Shown: positions 17,127 through 26,446 of the stretch, one piece after another
Layout: every line of letters starts with the position of its first letter
Numbering within the stretch: position 1 is the first letter of the stretch
Origin: Methanimicrococcus blatticola
GTDB taxonomy: Archaea > Halobacteriota > Methanosarcinia > Methanosarcinales > Methanosarcinaceae
Direction: 5' to 3'
Length of the DNA stretch: 32,854 nucleotides
Assembly (NCBI RefSeq): GCF_004363215.1
Contig: NZ_SNYS01000011.1
Location: forward strand, 77,606 to 110,459
The notes under the pieces: generated by a model
Database searches by the model: none
Seen by the model: the letters and a program-made list of their open reading frames with translations, nothing else
What the model was told of the DNA's origin: nothing
Made by a program: the position numbers and the translations under genes

Positions 17127-18713
17127 TCATTTTTGATTGTTTTTGACAAGCAATGTTTCACCTGTCATTTCTTTCGGAATTTCCATTTCCATAATTTCAA
17201 GCAATGTCGGCGCAATATCGCAAAGCCTGCCGCCGTCTCTTAAAATCATTTTCGGCTTTTTTGTCATCGGATCAATGTTTTTATCATCCGCATAAATCAT
17301 TTTAACCGGATTTGTCGTGTGTGCCGTGCATGAATCACCGGTTATCTCTTCCATGCATTCGGCGTTGCCGTGATCGGCGGTAATAAACACTGCGCCGCCT
17401 TTCTCAAGTATTTTTTCTGTCAATTTCCCGACACAAGTATCTACCGCTTCGACAGCTGCTTTTGCCGCGTCCATCTTGCCGGTATGGCCGACCATGTCCA
17501 TGTTGGCGAAATTAAGAACGATAAAATCGTATTTGTCTTCATCTATTTTTTCAATCAGCGCATCAGTCACTTCAAACGCGCTCATTTCAGGTTTCAAATC
17601 ATAAGTTGCAACTTTCGGGGACGGAATCAAAACACGGTCTTCGTTTTTGTTCGGCTCTTCAACGCCGCCGTTGAAAAAGAATGTCACATGCGCGTATTTT
17701 TCGGTCTCAGCAATTCGAAGCTGAGTCTTTCCTTTTGCCGCTAAGTATTCGCCGAGCGTATTTTTCAAATCTTTCGGGGGATACGCAATCGGAATTGTTA
17801 GTTCTTCGTCGTATTGCGTCATGCCGATGAAATATGTTTTCGGGAAAACTTTTCTCATGAATCCGATTTTTGCGTCCGGTTCGGTGAAAGCGTATGTCAG
17901 CTGGCGGGCGCGGTCCGGGCGGAAGTTAAAGAAAATGATGGAATCGCCGTCTTCAACCGCTGCAATTCTTTTGCCGGAGTCATTCGTTACAACAATCGGT
18001 TTGACAAATTCATCGGTTTCGCCGTTTTCAAAAGATTTTTGAAGCGCGTCTTTCCAATCGGCTGTCAAAATAATGTCCTCATCCGCCGGCGTTTCCAATG
18101 TCAGCGCATCATACGCAATTTCTGTTCGGTCCCAGCGTTTGTCGCGATCCATCGCATAATAGCGGCCGATGACGGTTGAAATCTGTCCGATTTGTTCGTC
18201 TTTTGTGAATTTTTGAAGCTCTTCCAAATCTTTCATGGCTGATTTCGGTAAAACATCGCGCCCGTCTAAAAAAGCGTGAATGTAAACACGGCTCAGCCCT
18301 TCTTTTTTCGCCAATTTCAAAAGTGCTTTTAAATGATCAATGTGGCTGTGAACGCCGCCGTAAGAGACTAATCCCATCAAATGAAGGGCTTTTTCTTTTT
18401 CCTTTGCTTCATGAATCGCTTTGAGAAGAATCGGATTTTGATTAAAAACGCCCTCTTCAATTTCTTTGTTGATTAAAGTCAAATCCTGGTAAACAATTCG
18501 ACCTGCGCCCATATTCAAGTGACCGACTTCGGAATTGCCCATCTGACCGTCGGGGAGGCCGACGTCCGTGCCTGAAGTGATGCCAAGCGCGGTCGGATAT
18601 TTTTCTTCCAGTTTGTCCAGGTTCGGCGTGGCGGCGGCGGCGACGGCATTGCCTTTCTCATCGGGATTGTATCCCCAACCGTCTAAAATCATTAAAAGAA
18701 GAGGTTTAGTCAT
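17127..18713 (-). CDS. gpmI: 2,3-bisphosphoglycerate-independent phosphoglycerate mutase
   Basis: The enzyme interconverts 3- and 2-phosphoglycerate in glycolysis and gluconeogenesis, using two Mn2+ and a phosphoserine intermediate. The 528-residue product has the metal-binding start LLLMILDGWG (D11), the nucleophile serine in GQMGNSEVGHLNMGAGR (S61), GGVHSHIDH, HAFLDGRD, FNFRPDRARQL and the late FITADHGNAE. Length and motifs are those of the bacterial-type GpmI, not the shorter archaeal ApgM. The ATG at 18713 has no Shine-Dalgarno site, and a TATA-like box about 27 nt upstream suggests a leaderless mRNA. Confidence 0.97.
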   Translation of the reverse strand: MTKPLLLMILDGWGYNPDEKGNAVAAAATPNLDKLEEKYPTALGITSGTDVGLPDGQMGNSEVGHLNMGAGRIVYQDLTLINKEIEEGVFNQNPILLKAIHEAKEKEKALHLMGLVSYGGVHSHIDHLKALLKLAKKEGLSRVYIHAFLDGRDVLPKSAMKDLEELQKFTKDEQIGQISTVIGRYYAMDRDKRWDRTEIAYDALTLETPADEDIILTADWKDALQKSFENGETDEFVKPIVVTNDSGKRIAAVEDGDSIIFFNFRPDRARQLTYAFTEPDAKIGFMRKVFPKTYFIGMTQYDEELTIPIAYPPKDLKNTLGEYLAAKGKTQLRIAETEKYAHVTFFFNGGVEEPNKNEDRVLIPSPKVATYDLKPEMSAFEVTDALIEKIDEDKYDFIVLNFANMDMVGHTGKMDAAKAAVEAVDTCVGKLTEKILEKGGAVFITADHGNAECMEEITGDSCTAHTTNPVKMIYADDKNIDPMTKKPKMILRDGGRLCDIAPTLLEIMEMEIPKEMTGETLLVKNNQK

Positions 18714-18735
18714 GATTCAAAAAAAGAAAATAAAG

Positions 18736-18745
18736 AATATAATCA
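18736..18745 (-). promoter_or_regulatory. TATA-like box for gpmI, probably leaderless
   Basis: The minus strand reads TGATTATATT about 27 nt upstream of the start codon. That spacing puts the predicted transcription start at or next to the ATG. Confidence 0.35.
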
Positions 18746-18816
18746 TTCCGACTCTGAAATATGAGAGCGGGTTTGAAAAACGGTAACGACTCCTAAATAC
18801 GAAAATGGCTTTAAAA

Positions 18817-18844
18817 TGAAAGTCGGCATTAAGCCGACATTTCA
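18817..18844 (-). terminator. Hairpin over the 3' end of the MATE gene
   Basis: TGAAA-GTCGGC (18817-18827) pairs with GCCGAC-A-TTTCA (18833-18844), with a 5-nt loop and one bulged base. It includes the stop codon of the MATE gene and is followed on the minus strand by TTTTAAAG. It is probably a terminator between the MATE gene and gpmI. Confidence 0.55.
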
Positions 18845-20205
18845 TACATCGTGTGAAGTTTTTCTTCCTTTTTCAGTGATTTCAGTTGCCTTAATACGAA
18901 CCAAAGCGTAATCGCCGTTGCAAGCAAATCAGCTATCGGAAACGCGACCCAAACGCCCATTAATCCCAGGAAATAGGGGATGACAGCTAAAACCGGAATG
19001 ATTGAAAACTGCCTAATGAGTGCCAAAATCAAAGAAGCGCGGGCTTGACCGAGTGCCTGCATGAAAGCGGAGCCGACAATCTGGAACGCGACAATCGGGA
19101 TGCTGAGGTCGGCAATCCAATACGCAATCACGGCTTCATCAATCAGAGCCGTATCCGTGATGAATAAAGAAAACAGCTCCGCCGTGAAAATATAAGTCAT
19201 CGCGCCGAGAACGAATGAAATCAAAATCGCCCAAAGGGATGCCGTCTTTAATATTTTTCGTACGCGGTCGTATTTTTTCGCGCCGTAATTGAAACCGGTT
19301 AACGGAATCATTCCTTGAACAACGCCCATTGCGGGAATGATCACAAAACCGAAAATGCGGTTGATTAAGCCGTAAATCGCAACGGATGAGTCATCGCCGT
19401 ACATATTAACATTCCAAATGACGATAATGAACATAATCGCAAGCGAGCCTTCCCGAAGGAATTCGGAGAAACCGACTTTTCCGATGCCCCAAAAGGCCGT
19501 TTTATCAAATTTCAGCCATTTCAGACTGAATTTCAATTTGCTGATTTTGTAAAGATAAAAGATGAGAAGAAGAACGCTGAGCATCTGCGACATGATTGTT
19601 GCAATCGCGGCGCCTTGAATGCCCCAGCCGAATTCAAAGATGAAAATGTAATCTAAAATGATATTCGTCACGCTTGAAACCGCGTACATGCTCATTGAAT
19701 ATAGGGAATTTCCTTCCGCCATGACAATCGCGTTGATTGTGACCGTTAAAATTTGGAAAGTACATCCCAAAATAATCCAAAACATGTAATTATAAGCAAA
19801 AGGAAGCGTTGTTTCGGTAGCGCCGAAGACGAATAAAATCGGTTTTAAAAAGACCAGGCCGATAATCGTACAAATAATACCAACGACAAAAGCCATGATA
19901 ATCATGTTCCCGACGCCTTTTTTAACGCGCCCGGAGTCGGATGCGCCGAATCCGCGGGATATGTATGACGAGCCGCCGACACCGACGCCGGCTGCGGCTG
20001 AGAGCAGCAAATGCGCGACCGGAAACGCGACAGCAAGCGCTGCGAGTCCCAAGACGCCTTCTTCGCCGAGTCCGCGCCCGACAAAAACAGAATCGACTAA
20101 GCCGTAAAGTGTTTGAATCACAAGACCGATAATTGCAGGCGCGGCCAGCCAAGCCAAAGCTTTATTGATACTGCCGCTGCCCATCAAGACATGTTTGTCA
20201 ACCAT
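18829..20205 (-). CDS. MATE family efflux transporter
   Basis: The 458-residue polytopic protein has about 12 hydrophobic helices. It starts with the typical MATE opening (GSINKALAWLAAPAIIGLVIQTLYGLVDSVFVGR), followed by ALAVAFPVAHLL and a repeat of the fold in the second half (AIYGLINRIFGFVIIPAMGVVQGMIPLTGFNYGAKKYDRV). Members exchange Na+ or H+ for drugs or metabolites. The natural substrate here is unknown. The ATG at 20205 is used; another Met follows seven codons later. No clear ribosome site is seen. The gene lies between purH (upstream) and gpmI (downstream), all on the minus strand. Confidence 0.93.
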   Translation of the reverse strand: MVDKHVLMGSGSINKALAWLAAPAIIGLVIQTLYGLVDSVFVGRGLGEEGVLGLAALAVAFPVAHLLLSAAAGVGVGGSSYISRGFGASDSGRVKKGVGNMIIMAFVVGIICTIIGLVFLKPILFVFGATETTLPFAYNYMFWIILGCTFQILTVTINAIVMAEGNSLYSMSMYAVSSVTNIILDYIFIFEFGWGIQGAAIATIMSQMLSVLLLIFYLYKISKLKFSLKWLKFDKTAFWGIGKVGFSEFLREGSLAIMFIIVIWNVNMYGDDSSVAIYGLINRIFGFVIIPAMGVVQGMIPLTGFNYGAKKYDRVRKILKTASLWAILISFVLGAMTYIFTAELFSLFITDTALIDEAVIAYWIADLSIPIVAFQIVGSAFMQALGQARASLILALIRQFSIIPVLAVIPYFLGLMGVWVAFPIADLLATAITLWFVLRQLKSLKKEEKLHTMYEMSA

Positions 20206-20343
20206 AAAATATATTCACTGTCCCCTGTTCCGGAATATTCAAAGAATATACCGTTATGAACCGTACGGATTTTAATTTTTGTTATTACTGATGCCTGATT
20301 TGCCTGTGGCTGCCCGGCGGCATTGTTCAAAAAGAACATGATA

Positions 20344-20370
20344 TGAAAGCGGAATTTTTCTCCGCTTTCA
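20344..20370 (-). terminator. Hairpin terminator downstream of purH
   Basis: TGAAAGCGGA (20344-20353) pairs perfectly with TCCGCTTTCA (20361-20370) around a 7-nt loop. It lies about 28 nt beyond the purH stop and is followed on the minus strand by a T-rich stretch. It separates purH from the MATE gene. Confidence 0.65.
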
Positions 20371-20397
20371 CAATAAATTTATTTTTCAATTTACGGC

Positions 20398-22023
20398 TCA
20401 GTGCAGGAAATGTCTCATGCCTGTGAAAACAAGAGAAACGCCCAACCGGTCAGCCGTCGCAATGACTTCCGCGTCACGGATGGAGCCGCCCGGTGATAAA
20501 ATGTAGCGAAGGCCGAATTCGTTTGCGTAAATAACACTGTCATCGAACGGGAAGAACGCATCGGATGCCATAACGCACTCGGAAAAGACTTGTTTGACAT
20601 AGTCTTCGTATGTCATCGCTTTTTGAAGTTCTTCGTTTCTGTCATACATTTCTTTTAAATTGTTTCTCGCTTTAGGCGCTGCCAATTTGCCGATAGAGTC
20701 GACACGGTTGGGCTGGCCCGCGCCCATGCCGAGCAGCATGTAACAGCCCGGTTCATATTCGTAAGCGATTGAAATGGAATTGGATTTGATGCATTTGCAG
20801 GCACTCATCGCGAATTCAGAGAGACCTTTCTTGGAATCCGGGAATTGCGCTTTCGTTACAACATCCCATTTTTCGAAAAGACCGATGTCACGGGTTTGTT
20901 CCAAAAGGCCGCCGGTGACATGTTTGTAAACATATTCATTGTCAAACGGCTTGTCAAATCCGACAAGTTCCAAAAGGCGAAGCGTTTCGCTTTTGTTTTT
21001 AAGCATTTCAAGCGCTTCGGGCTCAAAAGCCGGCGCAATGATAATTTCAATGAATTTTTTATCCAACAGTTTGGCGGTTTCAACGTCGAACGGACGGTTC
21101 ACACAAACAATACTGCCGAACGCGGAAATCGGATCTCCGTCCCACGCGGCGAGGAATGCTTCTTTAAGCGTTTTTCCGGTTGCCAAACCGCACGGATTGT
21201 TGTGTTTGACAATAACGACGGCCGGGTCTTTGCTGTTTAAATCTTTCAGCGTCAGAAGCGCATTGTCCATGTCAATATAATTATTGTAAGACAATTCTTT
21301 GCCGTGGAGCTGCTTGGCGTTTGAGAGATTCGGTCCCGTTCCCGTCAATTCTTTGTAATAAGTTGCTTCTTGATGCCAGTTTTCGCCGTAGCGGAGTTTT
21401 TCGCCGCCGGTATAGGAAAGACGCTTGACCTTTTCGCCCAAAATCGCTTTGCTGAGGTAAGTGTCAACCGCGCTGTCATAGTCTGCCGTGTGACGGAATG
21501 CTTTTACTGCCAGCTTCTTTTTCAAATCGTAAGAAATATCGCCGGTTTTGGTGAGTTCGTCGGCAACCGCGGCGTAATCAGCCGGGTCACAAATTACGGT
21601 CACTGATGCGAAATTCTTTGCAGCGGACCGGAGCAGCGTCGGGCCGCCGATGTCAATATTCTCAATGGCATCTTCCAGCGTCACGTCGGACTTTGCTACG
21701 GTTTCTCTGAACGGATAAAGGTTGACGGCGACAATATCAATTGCCGTAATGCCGTTTGCTTCGGCTTGTTTCATGTGGTCGGGATTATCGCGAAGATAAA
21801 GCAAACCGCCGTGAACTTTCGGGTGAAGCGTTTTCACGCGTCCATCCATCATTTCGGGGAAACCCGTGATGTCTGAAACGTCTTTAACTTCGATACCTTC
21901 TTTTTTAAGCAAAGCGGAGGTTCCGCCTGTTGAAATAATTTCAAAGCCGTTTTGAATGAGTGCTTTTGCAAATTCTGAAACGCCTGTTTTATCTGAAACA
22001 CTGATCAGTGCTCTTTTGGTCAA
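20398..22023 (-). CDS. purH: Bifunctional AICAR transformylase / IMP cyclohydrolase
   Basis: PurH carries out the last two steps of IMP synthesis: formylation of AICAR with 10-formyl-tetrahydrofolate, then ring closure. The 541-residue product has the MGS-like cyclohydrolase domain at the N-terminus (ALISVSDKTG, STGGTSALL, GRVKTLHPKVHGGLL, INLYPF-like NLYPF). The transformylase domain follows, with the catalytic KHNNPCG and DPISAFGSIV. The C-terminus has SDAFFPFDDSV and SPGGSIRD. The start is TTG 22023, supported by GGTGA at 22028-22032; no in-frame ATG lies nearby. Some archaea use PurP and PurO instead, so the full fused enzyme is worth noting. Confidence 0.97.
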   Translation of the reverse strand: MTKRALISVSDKTGVSEFAKALIQNGFEIISTGGTSALLKKEGIEVKDVSDITGFPEMMDGRVKTLHPKVHGGLLYLRDNPDHMKQAEANGITAIDIVAVNLYPFRETVAKSDVTLEDAIENIDIGGPTLLRSAAKNFASVTVICDPADYAAVADELTKTGDISYDLKKKLAVKAFRHTADYDSAVDTYLSKAILGEKVKRLSYTGGEKLRYGENWHQEATYYKELTGTGPNLSNAKQLHGKELSYNNYIDMDNALLTLKDLNSKDPAVVIVKHNNPCGLATGKTLKEAFLAAWDGDPISAFGSIVCVNRPFDVETAKLLDKKFIEIIIAPAFEPEALEMLKNKSETLRLLELVGFDKPFDNEYVYKHVTGGLLEQTRDIGLFEKWDVVTKAQFPDSKKGLSEFAMSACKCIKSNSISIAYEYEPGCYMLLGMGAGQPNRVDSIGKLAAPKARNNLKEMYDRNEELQKAMTYEDYVKQVFSECVMASDAFFPFDDSVIYANEFGLRYILSPGGSIRDAEVIATADRLGVSLVFTGMRHFLH

Positions 22024-22325
22024 AAAATCACCTTAAAATTTCGAGCCGGTTCGAGATGAATCGAAGCGGGTTGAAAATGTATTTTATATTTGAATTATTT
22101 TATAATTTATTTTTTGGATTAAACCCCGTTAAAAATCCGCTCGAAAAATAAATACTTTTTGAGCAAAAACATTCGGTTGACGGAAAAACGGACATCGACA
22201 AAAAAACTTATCAATCTTGCATGACTCTGATTAAATCAGAATATTCTCTTTGCTGCGCAGATTTGCGTTTTTCTGATATTTTCCGCGCAGTGAATCTATT
22301 CGTTTCAACGGTAAGGTCTGCAAAA
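22024..22325. other. Divergent intergenic region between purH and the TPR gene
   Basis: This 302-bp spacer is AT-rich with no gene. Minus-strand AAATATAAAATAC near 22080-22095 is a possible purH TATA box. An open frame upstream of the TPR protein reaches 22221, but its extra 35 residues look non-coding. Confidence 0.4.
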
Positions 22326-23858
22326 ATGAATCACACAGATAAGCGGTATGAACAAGGAAAAGCCCTTCTTTCCGAAGGCAGAAATGATGAAGCAATTACG
22401 GTTTTAGAATCATTGACACAGGATATGCCGAAATTCAAAAAGGCATGGGAGAAATTGTCTTTTGCTTATCTCAATTCGGGCCGTCCCGAAGATGCCGTCC
22501 GCTGTTATGAAGAAGTTTTGATTCGTTACCCCAAAGACGCTTTTGCGCTTTACCAAAAATCCGTTTTGGAAGAAAAAACCGGGCAGCTTGACGCCGCGCT
22601 TGAATCAATCGAAAAGGCTCTCAAATACGAACCGGAGAACGCGGAATACTTGTATTCCAAAGGTTTTGTTCTTTACAGAAAGAAACGCTTGAATGACGCC
22701 ATCGGCTGGTTTGATAAAGCGCTTCATATCGATCCGTTTTTCTTTGCGGCGGCTGATTACAAATGCTTATGTCTGATGACGCTCGGCATTTACGATGAAT
22801 TGATTTTTTCCTGCAGCGACTACATTGACCGCTTCAAAGATTTTACCGGTCAGGCTCCGTCCGTAGATGTCGATCACGGCGGCGAACTCTTCGGCAAGGA
22901 ATCTGAAGTGATTCAAAAAGAAGATATTTGGCATCTTTACAGCTATCTCTCCTTTTCATACATGAAGCTCGGGGCTTTCCGCCAGGCGGAAGAAATTTTG
23001 CTCAAGGAGCTTGAATTTGATTACGAAAAATCCCGCGTTTATTATTATCTCGGCTTGGTTCAAAATGCGCTTGACAAATATGAACAAGCGGCTTCTTCTT
23101 ATGAACTCTCCCTTGAATCCGAGCCTGATTTTACAGCAGCCCGCATCAATTTGGGATTGGTTTATGCAAAAGCCGCGGAAGCCGAAACCCGAAACGCAGG
23201 CAGCATCTCTGCGCGTGCCGATGAGTTGTTCCAAAAATCACTTTCCGTTTTGGAAGACGTTTTAAAAACAGAATCTGAAAATTTAAGCGTTCTTTATGAA
23301 GCCGGCCGAATCTATTTAAAACTCGGCGACATCGAAAAGGCGGAAAAAGCGTTTGAAGATGTTCTTCGTCTTGATCCGGGCTTTGTTCCCGTTTATGAAT
23401 ATTTGGCAAAAATGAAGTTCAACAGCGGTGATTACGAAACCGCGCTTTCTTATTTGTCTGATGCTCAAATCAAGGATCCGTTCAATTACGAAGTTATGAA
23501 TTTAACAGGCGTTATTTATTCCAAAAAAGGCGATAACGAATTCGCTCTGAAATGTTTAAAACATGCCGAAATGCTGGATCCGGCCTGCCCGAAAGCGCAT
23601 TACAACAAAGCGCTGATTTTCATGAAAGAAGAACGTTTCGAAGAAGCGGCAGCAGAGCTTTCTCAAGTTCATGAAACGAATGCCGAAGAAAACGGCATTT
23701 CTTACGCCAAAGTTTTAAATTTCTACGGAACCGCGCTTCAAAATTTGAATCGGTCAGAAGAAGCGCTTGCCGTTTTTGAACAGCTTCAGGCAATGACGCC
23801 CGAAGATGAAAGCGTCAGCGAAATCGTTTTCTGTTTGAAAAATGAAGTGAAATTATAA
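22326..23858 (+). CDS. Tetratricopeptide repeat (TPR) protein
   Basis: The 510-residue product is built from roughly ten or more 34-residue TPR units, for example AWEKLSFAYLNSGRPEDAVRCYEEVLIRYP, then ALYQKSVLEEKTGQLDAALESIEKAL, then further units to the C-terminus. No signal peptide, membrane helix or enzyme domain is seen, so it is a cytoplasmic protein-protein interaction scaffold. The ATG at 22326 (MNHTDKRYEQGK) has AAGGT about eight bases upstream. A T-rich stretch with two ATGAATTTTT repeats (23887-23896, 23903-23912) follows the stop. Partners cannot be inferred. Confidence 0.88.
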   Translation: MNHTDKRYEQGKALLSEGRNDEAITVLESLTQDMPKFKKAWEKLSFAYLNSGRPEDAVRCYEEVLIRYPKDAFALYQKSVLEEKTGQLDAALESIEKALKYEPENAEYLYSKGFVLYRKKRLNDAIGWFDKALHIDPFFFAAADYKCLCLMTLGIYDELIFSCSDYIDRFKDFTGQAPSVDVDHGGELFGKESEVIQKEDIWHLYSYLSFSYMKLGAFRQAEEILLKELEFDYEKSRVYYYLGLVQNALDKYEQAASSYELSLESEPDFTAARINLGLVYAKAAEAETRNAGSISARADELFQKSLSVLEDVLKTESENLSVLYEAGRIYLKLGDIEKAEKAFEDVLRLDPGFVPVYEYLAKMKFNSGDYETALSYLSDAQIKDPFNYEVMNLTGVIYSKKGDNEFALKCLKHAEMLDPACPKAHYNKALIFMKEERFEEAAAELSQVHETNAEENGISYAKVLNFYGTALQNLNRSEEALAVFEQLQAMTPEDESVSEIVFCLKNEVKL

Positions 23859-23879
23859 TCAAAAATGAATTTCTAAGAG

Positions 23880-23925
23880 TTATTTTATGAATTTTTATTT
23901 TTATGAATTTTTGTTTTTTATAAAA
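23880..23925 (+). terminator. T-rich terminator region after the TPR gene
   Basis: A run of T-rich segments with two copies of ATGAATTTTT and a TTTTTT tract follows the TPR stop. Archaeal RNA polymerase stops at such T-tracts without a hairpin. Confidence 0.4.
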
Positions 23926-23934
23926 TTTTATTTT

Positions 23935-24174
23935 TTATTCTCTCGGAATTCTTAAATAAGCTTCATAAAGCCGTTTTTCATATTCTTCTTTCTCTTTTTC
24001 CGTTTTTTGTTTTGTTCCGTCCCAATTCAGTCCGTTTTGTCCTCTCCAAATTTGCAATCTCATCTCTTCATCCATTCTTTTTGATGCCCTTTTTGATTCT
24101 TCAATTTCTTCAGGAGTTTTTTTTGGTGCCTTTCCAACATATGTATACACTTCATCGAAAGTTTCGTAGTTCAT
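23935..24174 (-). CDS. Small charged protein paired with the ADP-ribosyltransferase-like gene
   Basis: The 79-residue product is strongly charged (runs such as KKTPEEIEESKRASKRMDEEM and KEKEEYEKRLYEAYLR) and probably helical. It has no membrane segment and matches no family I recognise. It starts four bases after the stop of the ADP-ribosyltransferase-like gene, so the two are almost certainly translated from one mRNA. A partner, inhibitor or immunity role is possible from the position, but nothing in the sequence proves it. Its base composition is AT-rich like its partner. Confidence 0.75.
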   Translation of the reverse strand: MNYETFDEVYTYVGKAPKKTPEEIEESKRASKRMDEEMRLQIWRGQNGLNWDGTKQKTEKEKEEYEKRLYEAYLRIPRE

Positions 24175-24178
24175 GACA

Positions 24179-24895
24179 TCACTTCTTTAAAATCTCAATT
24201 TCAAATACGGTTATTTCTTTATCAGTTGTTTTATTTATATTTGATGAAATCGGCAAAACAGGTTTTCTCATTTCTTTTATTTTCCAGTTTATATTTCGAG
24301 GCAGAAGGATTTCTTCTTCACTATCATCAATATACAATGCCTGACTTTTCTCTTTTAATATTAATTGAAAAAGAATCGGGTCCTCCGTATTTATATACTT
24401 TAAAGCGCGGTTTATATCTAAACTGTAACTTCCGAATGCTTTTTCAATATATGTTCTATCTGTTTCTATTCCATTAAGCCAGTCTGTATTGCCTAAACCT
24501 TTAAACAATGTATATTCTTTATCGGTTATGCTTTTTGAAATCGCGCTCTCAATATTTTGTATATTGAATTCAATTTCTTTTCTTTCTTCTACTGTTATTT
24601 TGTTTCTAAATTCCAAATCTCGACAGTATGAATTTATCATAAAACACCATGATTTATTGACCCAATTTTCGGGAATTTCAAAACTCCAATCCTGTTTTTG
24701 ATTGTTCCAAAAATGAATATCTTGATAGTTCCCGATTGATGTTTTCTCTTTCGGGAGTAAATCTTCTCGTTCTAAAAACGGACACAAAAAAGAGTTATTG
24801 CTGCCGTATTCGGGTCGTTTTTCCAAAACAATATTTCCGATTCTGTTCGAAAATAACTCGGCAGCGTTTTCAGATGGAATGAAAATTTTCTTCAT
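24179..24895 (-). CDS. Putative ADP-ribosyltransferase (R-S-E type ART fold)
   Basis: The 238-residue product resembles the ADP-ribosyltransferase exoenzyme family (VIP2/C3-type). Order of features: an INSYCRDLEFRN helix (residues 87-98) as in the family's N-terminal part, LFKG (130-133) where active members have YRG, GSYS (155-158) in place of the STS motif, and EEEILLPRN (193-201), which fits the ExE-[IV]-LL motif with the catalytic Glu at 195. Such enzymes transfer ADP-ribose from NAD+ to proteins or RNA. The Lys at 132 instead of Arg could lower or alter activity. There is no signal peptide, so any action would be inside the cell or by another delivery route. The gene is clearly more AT-rich than its neighbours, suggesting transfer. 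The assignment rests on motifs read by eye. Confidence 0.6.
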   Translation of the reverse strand: MKKIFIPSENAAELFSNRIGNIVLEKRPEYGSNNSFLCPFLEREDLLPKEKTSIGNYQDIHFWNNQKQDWSFEIPENWVNKSWCFMINSYCRDLEFRNKITVEERKEIEFNIQNIESAISKSITDKEYTLFKGLGNTDWLNGIETDRTYIEKAFGSYSLDINRALKYINTEDPILFQLILKEKSQALYIDDSEEEILLPRNINWKIKEMRKPVLPISSNINKTTDKEITVFEIEILKK

Positions 24896-24952
24896 ACCAT
24901 CCGTTTAATGAAAATGAACATAAGCAAATCGTTTTTTTCAAAATGCAAAAAA

Positions 24953-26254
24953 TTAAATATTGTTTTTATTTCTCCCTTTTTCCAGTTCTCGCTCAACGAT
25001 TTTCATGGCGCATAAATCGCCGCACATGGAACACGCTTCCGATCCGGAACTGCGCGCTTCTCTAACGGCGCGGGCGTGGTCGGGATCAATTGCCAAGCTG
25101 TACTGTTTCTCCCAGTTCAGATTTTTGCGCGCCAAGCCCATCGCATCGTCACGCTCTTTTGCTCTGTCCCGAACGCCTTCTTTGACAAGATCCGTTGCGT
25201 GCGCTGCAATTTGCGCGACCTGCATTCCGGTTTTGATGTCTTCTGCGGTCGGTAGTGCCAGGTGCTCGGACGGGCTGACCATGCACAAGAAATCTGTTCC
25301 TGCCATGCCGGCGATGGAGCCGCCAATCGCTGATGTGATGTGGTCAAATCCGGGGGCGATGTCCGTGACAATCGGGCCGAGTAAATAAAGAGGCGCGTCA
25401 TAGCACGTTTCTTTCATGAATTTGACGCTCATTTCAATTTTATCGAGCGGAACGTGCCCCGGGCCTTCGACAAATGTTTGAACGTCGGCGGCGCGTGATC
25501 TTTTGACAAGTTCGCCAAGGACGAGAATTTCTTCAAACATCGGACCGTCGGCAGCATCATGAATACAGCCGGGGCGCATGCCGTCACCGAGGCTGAGCGT
25601 CACGTCAAATTCTTGAGCGATTTCAAGCAGATAATCAAATTCAGCGTAAAACGGATTTTCGGCATCGTTATGACTCATCCAAGCGACTGTAAACGAGCCG
25701 CCGCGGCTGACGACATCTGTGATTCTGCCGGCTTTCATCAGCTTGTCAACGGTGTTTTTGTTAATTCCGGCATGAACCGTTACGAAATCAACGCCTTGCT
25801 CGGCATGGCGGCGAACGGCGTTAAACATGTCATCGCTTGTCATTTCAACAACCATCAGCGCGGTTGCGGCGGCATCATAGAGCGGAACCGTTCCGACGGG
25901 AACGTCAACTTCCGCTAAAATCCGTTCGCGAATTTTATCCAAATCACCGCCGGTTGATAAATCCATAATTGCGCCGGCGCCGTATTTGACGGCAATTTTG
26001 GCTTTGTTGACTTCATCTTCCATATTTTTGTAATCGCGGGAAGTGCCGACGTTAGCGTTGATTTTTGTGCTCATGAATTTGCCGATTCCGACAGGCTTTG
26101 TATTGCGGTTTACGTTTTTCGGGATGGTGACCAAACCTTTTGCAACCAAAGAACAAAGTTTTTCAGAATCAATATTTTCGGCTTTCGCAACGGCTTTTAT
26201 TGTTTCGCCGATTTTGCCGTTTCGGCAGTCTTTCATGAGTGTTGTCTGTGTCAT
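24953..26254 (-). CDS. thiC: Phosphomethylpyrimidine synthase ThiC
   Basis: ThiC is a radical-SAM enzyme that converts aminoimidazole ribotide to the HMP phosphate precursor of thiamine. The 433-residue product has the conserved [52 protein letters not shown] and [10 protein letters not shown] segments and the C-terminal cluster motif CSMCGDLC (C408, C411, C415). This is the archaeal length, without the bacterial N-terminal extension. The spacing CX2CX3C is one residue shorter than the usual CX2CX4C. No TPP riboswitch is visible upstream; a TATA box about 25 nt before the ATG suggests a very short or absent leader. Confidence 0.96.
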   Translation of the reverse strand: MTQTTLMKDCRNGKIGETIKAVAKAENIDSEKLCSLVAKGLVTIPKNVNRNTKPVGIGKFMSTKINANVGTSRDYKNMEDEVNKAKIAVKYGAGAIMDLSTGGDLDKIRERILAEVDVPVGTVPLYDAAATALMVVEMTSDDMFNAVRRHAEQGVDFVTVHAGINKNTVDKLMKAGRITDVVSRGGSFTVAWMSHNDAENPFYAEFDYLLEIAQEFDVTLSLGDGMRPGCIHDAADGPMFEEILVLGELVKRSRAADVQTFVEGPGHVPLDKIEMSVKFMKETCYDAPLYLLGPIVTDIAPGFDHITSAIGGSIAGMAGTDFLCMVSPSEHLALPTAEDIKTGMQVAQIAAHATDLVKEGVRDRAKERDDAMGLARKNLNWEKQYSLAIDPDHARAVREARSSGSEACSMCGDLCAMKIVERELEKGRNKNNI

Positions 26255-26276
26255 AGGCTTTCACTTACATCATTGA

Positions 26277-26284
26277 CTTATAAA
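26277..26284 (-). promoter_or_regulatory. TATA box for thiC
   Basis: The minus strand reads TTTATAAG about 25 nt upstream of the thiC ATG (26254). The predicted start site is at the ATG itself, consistent with a leaderless mRNA. Confidence 0.45.
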
Positions 26285-26374
26285 TACTATTTGAAACAGC
26301 CGCCGGGCGATTGGTTAATTATCATTCCGGTTTTATTCCTCTGACAAAACGACGCTTAAATTAAACAAAAAGTC

Positions 26375-26409
26375 TTATATATTTGACATAATTTGTCATA
26401 TATGTGACA
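26375..26409 (+). promoter_or_regulatory. TATA box and TGACA/TGTCA operator for the XRE operon
   Basis: A TATA-like TTATATATT (26375-26383) is followed by TGACA (26384), TGTCA (26394) and TGACA (26405). The pentamers are 10 and 11 bp apart, about one helical turn, and form two overlapping inverted repeats. They lie next to the TATA box, as expected for a repressor operator, and autoregulation by the downstream XRE protein is likely. Only about 40 nt separate the last site from its ATG. Confidence 0.5.
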
Positions 26410-26446
26410 CAACTTTCAGTAAGCTATTTTGAAGGAATGTGAAAAC

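Noticed and set aside
26255-26340. TPP riboswitch upstream of thiC
   Set aside because: No THI-box-like conserved segments are seen, and the TATA box position leaves no room for a leader.
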